NCBI GenBank assembly: GCA_023393755.1
Contig: JAEXCA010000103.1
Location: 1-6,314, forward strand
Length of the DNA: 6,314 nt
From: Actinomycetes bacterium
Lineage (GTDB): Bacteria > Actinomycetota > Actinomycetes > Propionibacteriales > Propionibacteriaceae
Direction of reading: 5' to 3'
A program made the position numbers and the translations under genes. Within the stretch, counting starts at the first letter, position 1. Each line of letters begins with the position of its first letter. The notes beneath the pieces are model-generated. The model ran no database searches. It worked only from the letters and a program-made list of their open reading frames with translations, and was not told the DNA's origin. Below, piece by piece: positions 1 to 6,314 of this stretch.

Positions 1-1583
1 GGCAGCTCTGGCAGGGCACCCCCTGGCCCGCCCGGCTGCGGGCCGAGGCGCTGGCCGGCGGGCCCACGGGGGGGCAGGCGGATCGCGACCTGGACGCGGT
101 GGCTGCCTTCTTCGAACTGGCCGGGGAGTCCGAGGCGGTCGGCCCGGCCGGCGTCCACGCGCTGCTGGAACAGGTGGCGGCCCAGCAGATCCCGGCCGAT
201 CGGGAGCGCGAGTCCCGGATCGGCTCGGGCGGGGTGGCGTTGCTGACCGCGCACCGGGCCAAGGGCCGGGAGTGGGAACTGGTGGTGGTCGCCGGGGTAC
301 AGGAGGGCAGCTGGCCGGCGGTCCGCGGGCTGAGCGCGGTCCTGGAACCGGAGCGACTGCTCAGTCAGGCGATCGGCCCGCGGCCGGACGCCCGGCAGCG
401 GCTGACCGACGAGCGCCGGCTGTTCCGGCTGGCCTGCACCAGGGCCCGCGGCGAGCTGATCGTCACGGCGGCGGCCGGCACCGAGGGGGAGGCCGACCGG
501 CCCTCCCGCTTCCTGGCCGAACTCGGCGTGGAACCCGAACCGGCCACCGTCGACCCCCCGGTCACCCCCGAGGGTCTGGTCGGGCTGCTGCGCCGCGAGC
601 TGGGCTCGGCGGAGAGCGATCCGCCCCGCCGGCTGGCCGCCGCGGCGGAGCTGGCAGCCTTCGCCGCCGAACGCCGCGAGGACGGTCGGCCGCTGGTACC
701 GGCCGCCGACCCGGCCGGCTGGTGGGGGGTGCGCGAGGTCTCCAGCGGCAACCGTCCGGCCGACGGGCCGATCCGGCTCAGCCCGAGCCAGGTGAGCGCG
801 CTGCTCACCTGCCCCAGGCACTACTTCCTGAGCCGGCAGGCGCACGCCGATGCGCCGCCGGCGGTGAGCGCGTCGCTGGGTTCGGTGATCCACCTGCTGG
901 TGCAGCACGCCAGCACCGGGGCGCTGGACGACGCCGCGGTGGGCGACTACCTCGACACCGCCTGGCAGCACCTGCGGTTCGACACCGGGTGGCTGTCGGC
1001 GGTGGAACGGGTCGAGGCGGAGTTGTCGATCCAGCGGTTCCTGGCCTGGCGGCACGGGCGCGACCAGTCGCCGCTGGCGGTCGAATCCCGGTTCGAACTC
1101 GACCTCGACGTGGACGGCCGGCAGGTGAGCGTGGTGGGCGCGGTCGACCGGCTGGAACGCCTGCCGGACGGGCGGGTGCAGGTGGTCGACTTCAAGACCG
1201 GACGGACCACCCCCACCCGCAACGAGGTGGCCGGGATGGATCAGCTGGGGATCTACCAGCTCGCGGTGGAGACGGGCGGCTTCGCGGAACTCGCCGGCCC
1301 GGACGCGGTCTCGGCGGGCGCGTCGGTGGTGTACCTGCGCCAGCCCGGAAAGCCGGAGTCGCTGCCGCGGGAGTTCGCCCAGGATCCGCTGGGGCAGCGG
1401 CCGCACCTGAGCGACGATCCGGCCGAGGCCGGCTACCCGACCTGGGTGCACCACCGGATCGCCCAGGCGGCGGCCATCGTCGCCGAGGGCAGCTTCGGGG
1501 CCACGCCGGGGGTGCACTGCCGGCGCTGCCCGTTCGCCGACAGCTGCCCGGCCTCCGGGCGGGGAGAGCAGGTGTTGCGATGA
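1..1583 (+). CDS. adnA: AdnA-type DNA helicase/nuclease subunit, C-terminal part (5' end outside window)
   Basis: This is the C-terminal 526 residues of a UvrD-like motor fused to a RecB-like nuclease, the AdnA subunit of the AdnAB heterodimer that resects DNA double-strand breaks in actinobacteria. The frame (codons from base 3) is open to the left edge, so the GTG at 99 is not the start; mycobacterial AdnA has about 1050 aa, so roughly half is missing, including the Walker motifs. Visible are motor motif V (LLTAHRAKGREWE, near 240-278) and motif VI (ACTRARGEL, near 432-458). The nuclease follows: GSVIH with its His at 891, the Asp of GAVDRLER at 1146, VVDFKTG with Asp 1188 and Lys 1194, and QLGIY at 1242-1256. 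Four cysteines (codons at 810, 1518, 1527, 1545), the last three as CX2CX5C, match the 4Fe-4S site of AddB/AdnA nucleases. Catalytic residues look intact. The stop overlaps the start of adnB. A generic 'UvrD/PD-(D/E)XK nuclease' label is the fallback. Confidence 0.92.
   Translation, partial: QLWQGTPWPARLRAEALAGGPTGGQADRDLDAVAAFFELAGESEAVGPAGVHALLEQVAAQQIPADRERESRIGSGGVALLTAHRAKGREWELVVVAGVQEGSWPAVRGLSAVLEPERLLSQAIGPRPDARQRLTDERRLFRLACTRARGELIVTAAAGTEGEADRPSRFLAELGVEPEPATVDPPVTPEGLVGLLRRELGSAESDPPRRLAAAAELAAFAAERREDGRPLVPAADPAGWWGVREVSSGNRPADGPIRLSPSQVSALLTCPRHYFLSRQAHADAPPAVSASLGSVIHLLVQHASTGALDDAAVGDYLDTAWQHLRFDTGWLSAVERVEAELSIQRFLAWRHGRDQSPLAVESRFELDLDVDGRQVSVVGAVDRLERLPDGRVQVVDFKTGRTTPTRNEVAGMDQLGIYQLAVETGGFAELAGPDAVSAGASVVYLRQPGKPESLPREFAQDPLGQRPHLSDDPAEAGYPTWVHHRIAQAAAIVAEGSFGATPGVHCRRCPFADSCPASGRGEQVLR
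1561..1583 (+). promoter_or_regulatory. adnB ribosome-binding region and ATGA start/stop overlap
   Basis: Purine-rich sequence GGGGAGAGCAGGTG at 1561-1574, inside the end of adnA, precedes the adnB ATG at 1580. The AGGTG core leaves five bases to the start. The adnB ATG and adnA TGA share bases as ATGA (1580-1583). This supports the start choice and suggests translational coupling giving matched amounts of the two subunits; the coupling itself is inferred. Confidence 0.7.
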
Positions 1584-4500
1584 CCAGGCTGCAGCAACCG
1601 TCGGAACTCGTCGGCCTGCTCGGGATCCCGTTCTCCGAGCAGCAGATGGCCGCGATCACCGCACCGCTGGAACCCGGGGTGATCATCGCCGGTGCCGGTT
1701 CGGGCAAGACCACCGTGATGGCCGCCAGGGTGGTCTGGCTGGTGGGCTCCGGCGCGGTCCGTCCGGAACAGGTGCTGGGGCTGACCTTCACCCGCAAGGC
1801 CGCCGGCGAACTCTCCGGCCGGGTGCGCCGGGCGCTGGTGACGGCCGGGCTGGCCGACTCCGAGGGTGAGGAACTGGTGCTCACCTACGACGCCTTCGCC
1901 GGCCGGCTGGTGGACGAGCACGGCCTGCTGCTCGGCATCGAGCCCGGCGCCCGGCTGATCACCGGCGCGGCCCGGTTCCGGCTGGCCGCCAGGGTGGTCG
2001 CCGACCCGCCGGCGCCGCTGCGGGAGCTCTCCCGGCTGCGTCCGGACTCGGTCACCCAACGGGTGGTCGAGCTGGCCGGTGAGTTGCGCTCGCACCTGGT
2101 GGAGCCGGCCGAACTGGCCGCCCACGCCGAACGGTTCCGCCGGGAACTGGAGGCCGCGCCCACCTGGCGCGGCCAGATGTACGCCGACCTGGCGCGAGCC
2201 CGGGCGGCCGCCGACGAACGGGTGGAGCTCGCCGGGCTGGTGGCCGGCTACGAGCAGCTCAAGCAGCGCTACGGCTATGTCGAGTTCGCCGACCAGATGG
2301 CCCAGGCCGCCCGGCTGGCCACCGAGGTGCCGGCGGTGGCCGAGGCGCTGCGCGAGGAGTTCGCCGTGGTGCTGCTGGACGAGTACCAGGACACCTCGGC
2401 GGCGCAGGCCCGGCTGCTCACCGGCCTGTTCTCCGGGCCCGACGCCGACCATGGCCGCGGCCACCCGGTCACCGCGGTGGGTGATCCCTGCCAGGCGATC
2501 TACACCTGGCGGGGGGCAGCGGCCAGCAACATCCTGCGGTTCGCCGACGAGTTCCCCGCAGCCGACGGCAGCCGCGCCCGGGTCTTCGCGCTGACCGTCA
2601 ACCGCCGCAGCGGCCAGCGCGTTCTGGACGCCGCCAACCAGCTGGCCGAGCCGATCCGGAACGATCCGATCCTGGCCGGGCTCGACCTGGCGTTGAGCTG
2701 TCCTCCGGACACCCCGCCGGCGCGGCTGCACACCGCCGAGTTCGACACCTGGCCGGCCGAGCGGAGCTGGATCGCCGATCGGGTGGTGGCCGAGCACGAC
2801 TCCGGCCAGGTCGGCGCCTGGTCGGAGATCGCGGTGCTGGCCCGGCGCAACGCGACGGTGGCCGCGCTCTACACCGAGCTGACCGGCCGGGGCGTCCCGG
2901 CCGAGATCGTCGGTCTGGGCGGCCTGCTGGAGCTGCCCGCGATCGCCGAGATCGTCGCCACCCTGCGGTTGCTGGCCGATCCGGCGGACAACCCGGCGCT
3001 GATCCGGCTGCTGACCTCGCCGCGCTGGGCGATCGGCCTGGCCGACCTCGAACTGCTGGGCCGCCGGGCGGTGCAGCTGGCCGGCCGGTCCGGCCGGGCC
3101 GGCGAGGCGAGCCTGGACGAGGCCCTGGTGGCCATGCTGGCCGGCACCGACCAGGCCACGGTGCCGAGCCTGCTGGAGGCGCTCCAGTCGCCGGGCGAGC
3201 TGGCGTTCACCCCGGCGGCGCGGGAGCGGTTCGCCGAGTTCGCCGCCGAGTTCGCCGGCCTGCGGCGGTGGGCGGCGGAGGCCGTGGTCGATCTGGTAGC
3301 CCGGGTGATCGGCACCCTCGGCCTGGAGGTCGAGCTGCTCGCCGAGGGTGCCGATCCGGGTCAGCTGGCCGCCTTCGTCCAGGCGGTGGCCGGCTACAGC
3401 GAGATCGACGGCGAGGCCTCCCTGGGTGGCCTGCTGGCCTGGTTCGAGGCCGAACGCGAGTACGGCGTCGGCCTGGAGCAGGCGGTGATCTCCGACGACG
3501 ACTCGGTGAAGCTGCTCACCGTCCACCGGGCGAAGGGGCTGGAATGGGAGGTGGTCTTCCTGCCCGCGCTGGCCGCCGACGTCTTCCCCACCGATCGGGT
3601 GAGCGGCAACTGGCTGCGCAATGCCGCCACGCTGCCCAACCCGTTGCGCGGCGATGCCGAGGCCGTCCCCCAACTGCGGCGGACCAGCAACGAGGGGTTC
3701 AAGGAGTTCGGCGCCGCGCTGACCGCCGACCAGCGTCGCTCGGAGGATCGGCTGGCCTACGTCGCGGTCACCCGCGCCAAGCGCCGGCTGTACGCCAGCA
3801 GCCACGCCTGGGACGCCCAGCTGGCCAAGCCGCGGCGAGGCTCGGACTACCTGCGCGTACTGGCCGAGCACGCCGACAGCCGCGAACTGCCGGACGAGAT
3901 CCCGGATGCCAATCCGCTCACCCTCGACCAGGGCGGCAGGGGCTGGCCGGTGGTGGACGGCTCGGCGAGCTGGCGGCGCCGCCGGGCGGCGGCCGCACTG
4001 GTGGCGGCGGCCCCCGACGTCCCACCGCTGGAGGATCTCGATCTGGCGGCCGAGGTGGAGTCCTGGCGGGAGTGGCGCCGGGCGCTGACCGCGCAGGCCA
4101 GGGCGGACGCGAGCGGCCGCCGGCGGGCAGCGCCGCCGCCCTACCTGTCGGTGACCGGCCTGTCGCGGCTGGTCCACGATCCCGACGGCTACCAGGCCGA
4201 GCTGCTCCGGCCGATGCCGCGGCTGGTGGCGGAGGAACAGCGCCGGGGAACCGGGTTCCACCGCTGGCTGGAGAGCCGGTTCGCCGGGCAGTCGGCGCTG
4301 GCCGACGACCTGGAGGTCGAACTGGCCGAGGTCGATCTCGGGCTGCGGGAGGCCTTCCTGGCCGGCCCGTTCGCCGACCGGCTGCCGGTGGCGGTGGAGG
4401 TACCGTTCACCATCGCCCTCGGCGGCCGGCTGATCCGTGGCCGGATCGACGCCGTCTTCCCCGGCGACCGGGGGGACCGCTACCAGGTGGTGGACTGGAA

Positions 4501-4690
4501 GACCGGCTGGGCTGGCCGCTCCGATCCGTTGCAGCTGGCCTGGTACCGGCTGGCCTGGGCCGAGCTCGCCCAGGTGGCCCCCGAGCAGGTCGACGCGGTG
4601 TTCTACGAGGTGGCCAGTGGCAGGATCGTGCGCCCCGAGCTACCGGACCGCGGTCGACTCGAGGAGCTGCTGGCCGGGGCGCTAGCCTGA
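1580..4690 (+). CDS. adnB: AdnB-type ATP-dependent DNA helicase/nuclease subunit
   Basis: Complete 1036-residue partner of AdnA: an N-terminal SF1A UvrD-like 3'-to-5' DNA translocase and a C-terminal RecB-like nuclease, acting on double-strand break ends. Motor motifs in order: Q-motif region FSEQQ (18-22), Walker A GAGSGKTT (38-45), motif Ia LTFTRKAAGE (68-77), Walker B DEYQD (267-271), motif III AVGDPCQAIYTWRG (299-312), motif IV NRRSG (341-345), motif V LLTVHRAKGLEWE (645-657), motif VI YVAVTRAKRR (727-736). An Arg/Ala-rich linker (about 796-856) leads to the nuclease: GTGFHRW with His894, RIDAVF with Asp957, VVDWKTG with Asp972 and Lys974, and QLAWY (985-989). No Fe-S cysteine cluster is present. 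Slightly shorter than mycobacterial AdnB (about 1100 aa). The frame is open upstream across adnA, but the ATG at 1580 fits the family N-terminus, the ribosome site and the ATGA overlap. In mycobacteria AdnB is the main motor, consistent with its fully canonical motifs. Confidence 0.93.
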   Translation: MTRLQQPSELVGLLGIPFSEQQMAAITAPLEPGVIIAGAGSGKTTVMAARVVWLVGSGAVRPEQVLGLTFTRKAAGELSGRVRRALVTAGLADSEGEELVLTYDAFAGRLVDEHGLLLGIEPGARLITGAARFRLAARVVADPPAPLRELSRLRPDSVTQRVVELAGELRSHLVEPAELAAHAERFRRELEAAPTWRGQMYADLARARAAADERVELAGLVAGYEQLKQRYGYVEFADQMAQAARLATEVPAVAEALREEFAVVLLDEYQDTSAAQARLLTGLFSGPDADHGRGHPVTAVGDPCQAIYTWRGAAASNILRFADEFPAADGSRARVFALTVNRRSGQRVLDAANQLAEPIRNDPILAGLDLALSCPPDTPPARLHTAEFDTWPAERSWIADRVVAEHDSGQVGAWSEIAVLARRNATVAALYTELTGRGVPAEIVGLGGLLELPAIAEIVATLRLLADPADNPALIRLLTSPRWAIGLADLELLGRRAVQLAGRSGRAGEASLDEALVAMLAGTDQATVPSLLEALQSPGELAFTPAARERFAEFAAEFAGLRRWAAEAVVDLVARVIGTLGLEVELLAEGADPGQLAAFVQAVAGYSEIDGEASLGGLLAWFEAEREYGVGLEQAVISDDDSVKLLTVHRAKGLEWEVVFLPALAADVFPTDRVSGNWLRNAATLPNPLRGDAEAVPQLRRTSNEGFKEFGAALTADQRRSEDRLAYVAVTRAKRRLYASSHAWDAQLAKPRRGSDYLRVLAEHADSRELPDEIPDANPLTLDQGGRGWPVVDGSASWRRRRAAAALVAAAPDVPPLEDLDLAAEVESWREWRRALTAQARADASGRRRAAPPPYLSVTGLSRLVHDPDGYQAELLRPMPRLVAEEQRRGTGFHRWLESRFAGQSALADDLEVELAEVDLGLREAFLAGPFADRLPVAVEVPFTIALGGRLIRGRIDAVFPGDRGDRYQVVDWKTGWAGRSDPLQLAWYRLAWAELAQVAPEQVDAVFYEVASGRIVRPELPDRGRLEELLAGALA

Positions 4691-4695
4691 CCCGG

Positions 4696-5553
4696 GTGAC
4701 GACCTGGGAGAACCCGAGCCTGCTGGACCGCGCCGAGGAACAGCGGGGTGACGAAGCCCGGCTCGACCGGCTGTGGTCGGCTCCCGGCGCGCGGGTACTG
4801 GCTGTGGCGGCGGACGGCCGGGTGGCCTGGACGGACGGGCGGCTCGGCTACCGTCCGGCCGCCGGCGAGCGGGACGGGCGTCACCTGCTGGCCGGGCTGG
4901 TGGCCGGCGTCCCGGTGTTCCTCGAAACCGGCGGCGACCCCGAGCAGTCGGTCGGATTGCGCGCGGTGATGGACGGGCTGGACCAGGACGACCTGCAGGT
5001 CGCCTTCACCGCCGCCGTCCTGGTGGACTGGCATCGGCGGGCACGGTTCTGCGGGGCATGCGGCCGGCCCACCGAGGTGACCAGAGCCGGTGCCGGACGG
5101 CTCTGCACCGGCTGCGGGGTGGAGCACTACCCGAGGGTGGACCCCGCCGTGATCGTGGCGGTCACCGACACCGCCGACCGGCTGCTGCTCGGCCGGCAGC
5201 CGGTCTGGGCCGCCGGCCGGGTCTCGGTCTTCGCCGGCTTCGTGGAGGCCGGCGAGTCGCTGGAGCAGGCGGTGCACCGCGAGGTGTTCGAGGAGGTCGG
5301 CCTACGGCTGGGCCGGCCGCGCTACCTCGGCTCCCAGCCCTGGCCGTTCCCGCGGTCGATGATGCTCGGGTTCGCCGCGCAGGCACGCGGTACCGAACTC
5401 ACCCTGGACAGCACCGAGATCGAGGAGGCGCGCTGGTTCACCCGCGACGAGTTGACCGCCGCCCTGGACGCGGGTGAGGTCAGCCTGCCGATGCCGACCT
5501 CGATCGCCCACCGGATGATCACCGCCTGGCGAGCCGGCCGGCTGGACGGCTGA
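4696..5553 (+). CDS. nudC: NudC-type NAD(H) pyrophosphatase / RNA deNADding Nudix hydrolase
   Basis: Cytosolic zinc-ribbon Nudix hydrolase of 285 aa that cleaves NAD(H) to NMN(H) and AMP; NudC enzymes also remove NAD caps from RNA 5' ends. A variable N-terminal domain (about 1-112) is followed by a four-Cys zinc ribbon (Cys119, 122, 137, 140) and the Nudix box at 181-203, which starts GFVEAGES and contains the REVFEEVGL metal-binding helix. The SQPWPFPRS signature at 213-221, specific to the NADH pyrophosphatase subfamily, separates it from generic Nudix proteins. All key residues are present. E. coli NudC has 257 aa; actinobacterial forms are longer. The GTG at 4696 is the only plausible in-frame start after the adnB stop, five bases away; no strong Shine-Dalgarno precedes it, so reinitiation after adnB is likely (inferred). 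In M. tuberculosis nudC also lies downstream of adnAB, but with a channel-like gene between. The CTG at 4687 is a less likely start. Confidence 0.93.
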   Translation: MTTWENPSLLDRAEEQRGDEARLDRLWSAPGARVLAVAADGRVAWTDGRLGYRPAAGERDGRHLLAGLVAGVPVFLETGGDPEQSVGLRAVMDGLDQDDLQVAFTAAVLVDWHRRARFCGACGRPTEVTRAGAGRLCTGCGVEHYPRVDPAVIVAVTDTADRLLLGRQPVWAAGRVSVFAGFVEAGESLEQAVHREVFEEVGLRLGRPRYLGSQPWPFPRSMMLGFAAQARGTELTLDSTEIEEARWFTRDELTAALDAGEVSLPMPTSIAHRMITAWRAGRLDG

Positions 5554-5562
5554 CCAGGCGGT
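5521..5562. terminator. Candidate bidirectional terminator hairpin between convergent genes
   Basis: Perfect 9-bp inverted repeat ACCGCCTGG (5521-5529) and CCAGGCGGT (5554-5562), with a 24-base GC-rich loop that itself contains the palindrome AGCCGGCCGGCT (5532-5543). The left arm and loop are the last codons of nudC; the right arm occupies the entire 9-base gap before the minus-strand gene's stop codon. A T tract is absent, which is common for actinobacterial terminators. The function is inferred from position and symmetry; in DNA this GC-rich a 9-bp repeat can arise by chance. Confidence 0.45.
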
Positions 5563-6314
5563 TCACTTCACGTCCTCGGCCGGTGCGGAGAAGGTGTCGC
5601 AACGGCCGATCTCGCTGGTCCCCAGGCCGGTGTCGAACCAGTGCTGCCGGATCTCGGGCGCGCCGTGGTCGCGGGGACGTCCCTCCCGGTCGCCGCGCAG
5701 CGACCGGTCCCGCCGCAGGATCGCGCGCTCCTGCTCGGTGACCCCGCTGGCCTCGGCGACGGAGCTCACCGCCATCCCGGCCAGGCAGTCGGCCTGCACC
5801 TCGATCCGGCGGCTGTTCTCCAGCACCTCGTCCTCGGTCGCGGCCCGGTGGCTGAGCACGGCCTCGGCCGAGAGGATCCCGATCCTGGCCTGGACGGCGT
5901 GGCCGAACTCGTGGGCGAGCACCCCGTCGATCTCCAGCGAGGTCGACTGGAACAACCGGTAGGCGCGGGGCATCCCGTAGTAGATCCGCTGGTCGCCGGC
6001 GCAGTAGAAGGCCGCCGCGTAGTCCATCGCCGGGCTGGTGCCGCAGGCGGTGGTGATCTGCTCGTCGTAGGCGCGCACCGGCGGCTGCGGAAGGAGGAAA
6101 CCGGCGGCCACGGCCGGCTCAGCCCAGACCGCGGTCAGGCAGTCCGCCGTGCGGTTGAGGTGTTCGTCCAGGGTGGTGGTCTGCGCCGGCGGGGTCGGAT
6201 CCTCGAACCGCTGGATCGCGCAGTCGATCCGGTCGGTCCGCCCGGCGTAGAGCGCGTTGGCCTGCAGCCAGTGCCTGGCCTCGTCCAGGTCGGACGGCCA
6301 GGGCAGCTCGGGCG
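5563..6314 (-). CDS. Putative neutral zinc metallopeptidase, PF04228/YpfJ-like (5' end outside window)
   Basis: C-terminal 249 residues of a zinc-dependent metallopeptidase of the YpfJ/PF04228 type; its substrate is unknown. The frame is open to the right edge, so the N-terminus, where a signal peptide or membrane anchor would be, is not visible, and the GTG at 6111 is internal. Evidence: LAHEFGHAVQ contains the HEXXH zinc site (codons 5899-5913), and a likely third ligand, the Glu of RRIEVQADCLAG (5800-5802), lies 37 residues later. The family's preceding FYCAGDQRIYYG segment and its HGAPEIRQHWFDTG C-terminal region are also present. Six cysteines are visible (DCAIQ, DCLTAVW, TTACG, FYC, QADC, GRCDTF), compatible with disulfides in an exported protein (inferred). 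It converges on nudC with 9 bases between the stop codons and has no obvious functional link to the adnAB-nudC genes. Promoter and start lie beyond the window. Confidence 0.85.
   Translation of the reverse strand, partial: PELPWPSDLDEARHWLQANALYAGRTDRIDCAIQRFEDPTPPAQTTTLDEHLNRTADCLTAVWAEPAVAAGFLLPQPPVRAYDEQITTACGTSPAMDYAAAFYCAGDQRIYYGMPRAYRLFQSTSLEIDGVLAHEFGHAVQARIGILSAEAVLSHRAATEDEVLENSRRIEVQADCLAGMAVSSVAEASGVTEQERAILRRDRSLRGDREGRPRDHGAPEIRQHWFDTGLGTSEIGRCDTFSAPAEDVK

Noticed and set aside
365..808. Minus-strand open frame of 147 codons opposite adnA.
   Set aside because: Ser/Arg/Ala-rich shadow of the adnA coding strand with no motif and no separate ribosome site.
272..1579. The adnB frame stays open 436 codons upstream, across adnA, and could be read as a 1472-residue protein.
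   Set aside because: The upstream part is Arg/Gly/Ala-rich low-complexity translation, overlaps the clear nuclease motifs of adnA in another frame, and the ATG at 1580 matches the family N-terminus and has a ribosome site.
1433..4261. A 942-codon open frame on the minus strand antisense to adnB.
   Set aside because: Its Gly/Arg/Gln/His-rich translation has no recognisable domain. Such frames are expected opposite real genes with strong G/C third-position bias.
3268..4695. The nudC frame is open far upstream inside adnB, suggesting a 761-residue protein.
   Set aside because: The upstream translation is shadow sequence over the AdnB motor and nuclease; NudC homology begins near the GTG at 4696.
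5532..5543. Perfect palindrome AGCCGGCCGGCT near the end of nudC as a possible operator.
   Set aside because: CCGGCCGG-like strings recur throughout this GC-rich coding sequence. Its position at a gene's 3' end fits a hairpin loop better than an operator.
5594..5962. Plus-strand open frame of 122 codons opposite the metallopeptidase gene.
   Set aside because: The minus strand here encodes HEXXH and other family motifs; the plus frame is Ser/Arg-rich shadow translation.

Overview
The window is a gene-dense, very GC-rich stretch. Codons end mostly in G or C, and long shadow frames are open on both strands. This composition and the gene content point to an actinomycete. The first three genes read rightwards and resemble part of the mycobacterial adnA-adnB-nudC neighbourhood. 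The genus cannot be fixed from the window, and a non-mycobacterial actinobacterium seems more likely because the gene order differs.

Positions 1-1583 hold the C-terminal half of an AdnA-type UvrD-like motor/RecB-like nuclease. Its N-terminal motor motifs lie left of the window. Positions 1580-4690 hold a complete AdnB-type partner of 1036 aa with all UvrD motor motifs and a second RecB-like nuclease. The two genes overlap in an ATGA, as expected for translationally coupled subunits of one heterodimer that resects DNA double-strand breaks. AdnA carries the cysteines of an AddB-type 4Fe-4S nuclease; AdnB does not.

Five bases after adnB, a GTG-initiated nudC (4696-5553) encodes a zinc-ribbon Nudix NAD(H) pyrophosphatase/RNA deNADding enzyme. 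In Mycobacterium tuberculosis a potassium-channel-like gene sits between adnB and nudC; here it is absent.

From the opposite side comes the C-terminal part of a PF04228-type (YpfJ-like) zinc metallopeptidase (5563-6314, minus strand), probably exported. The two convergent genes are only 9 bases apart. That gap is exactly the right arm of a 9-bp perfect inverted repeat (5521-5529 / 5554-5562), a candidate terminator shared by both transcripts.

There is no gene-free stretch above 300 bases. I see no tRNA, rRNA, CRISPR, insertion sequence or phage signature. All four genes belong to recognisable families, and I found no convincing undescribed system. The points worth a second look are the intergenic hairpin, the tight adnB-nudC junction and the asymmetry of the two nuclease modules.
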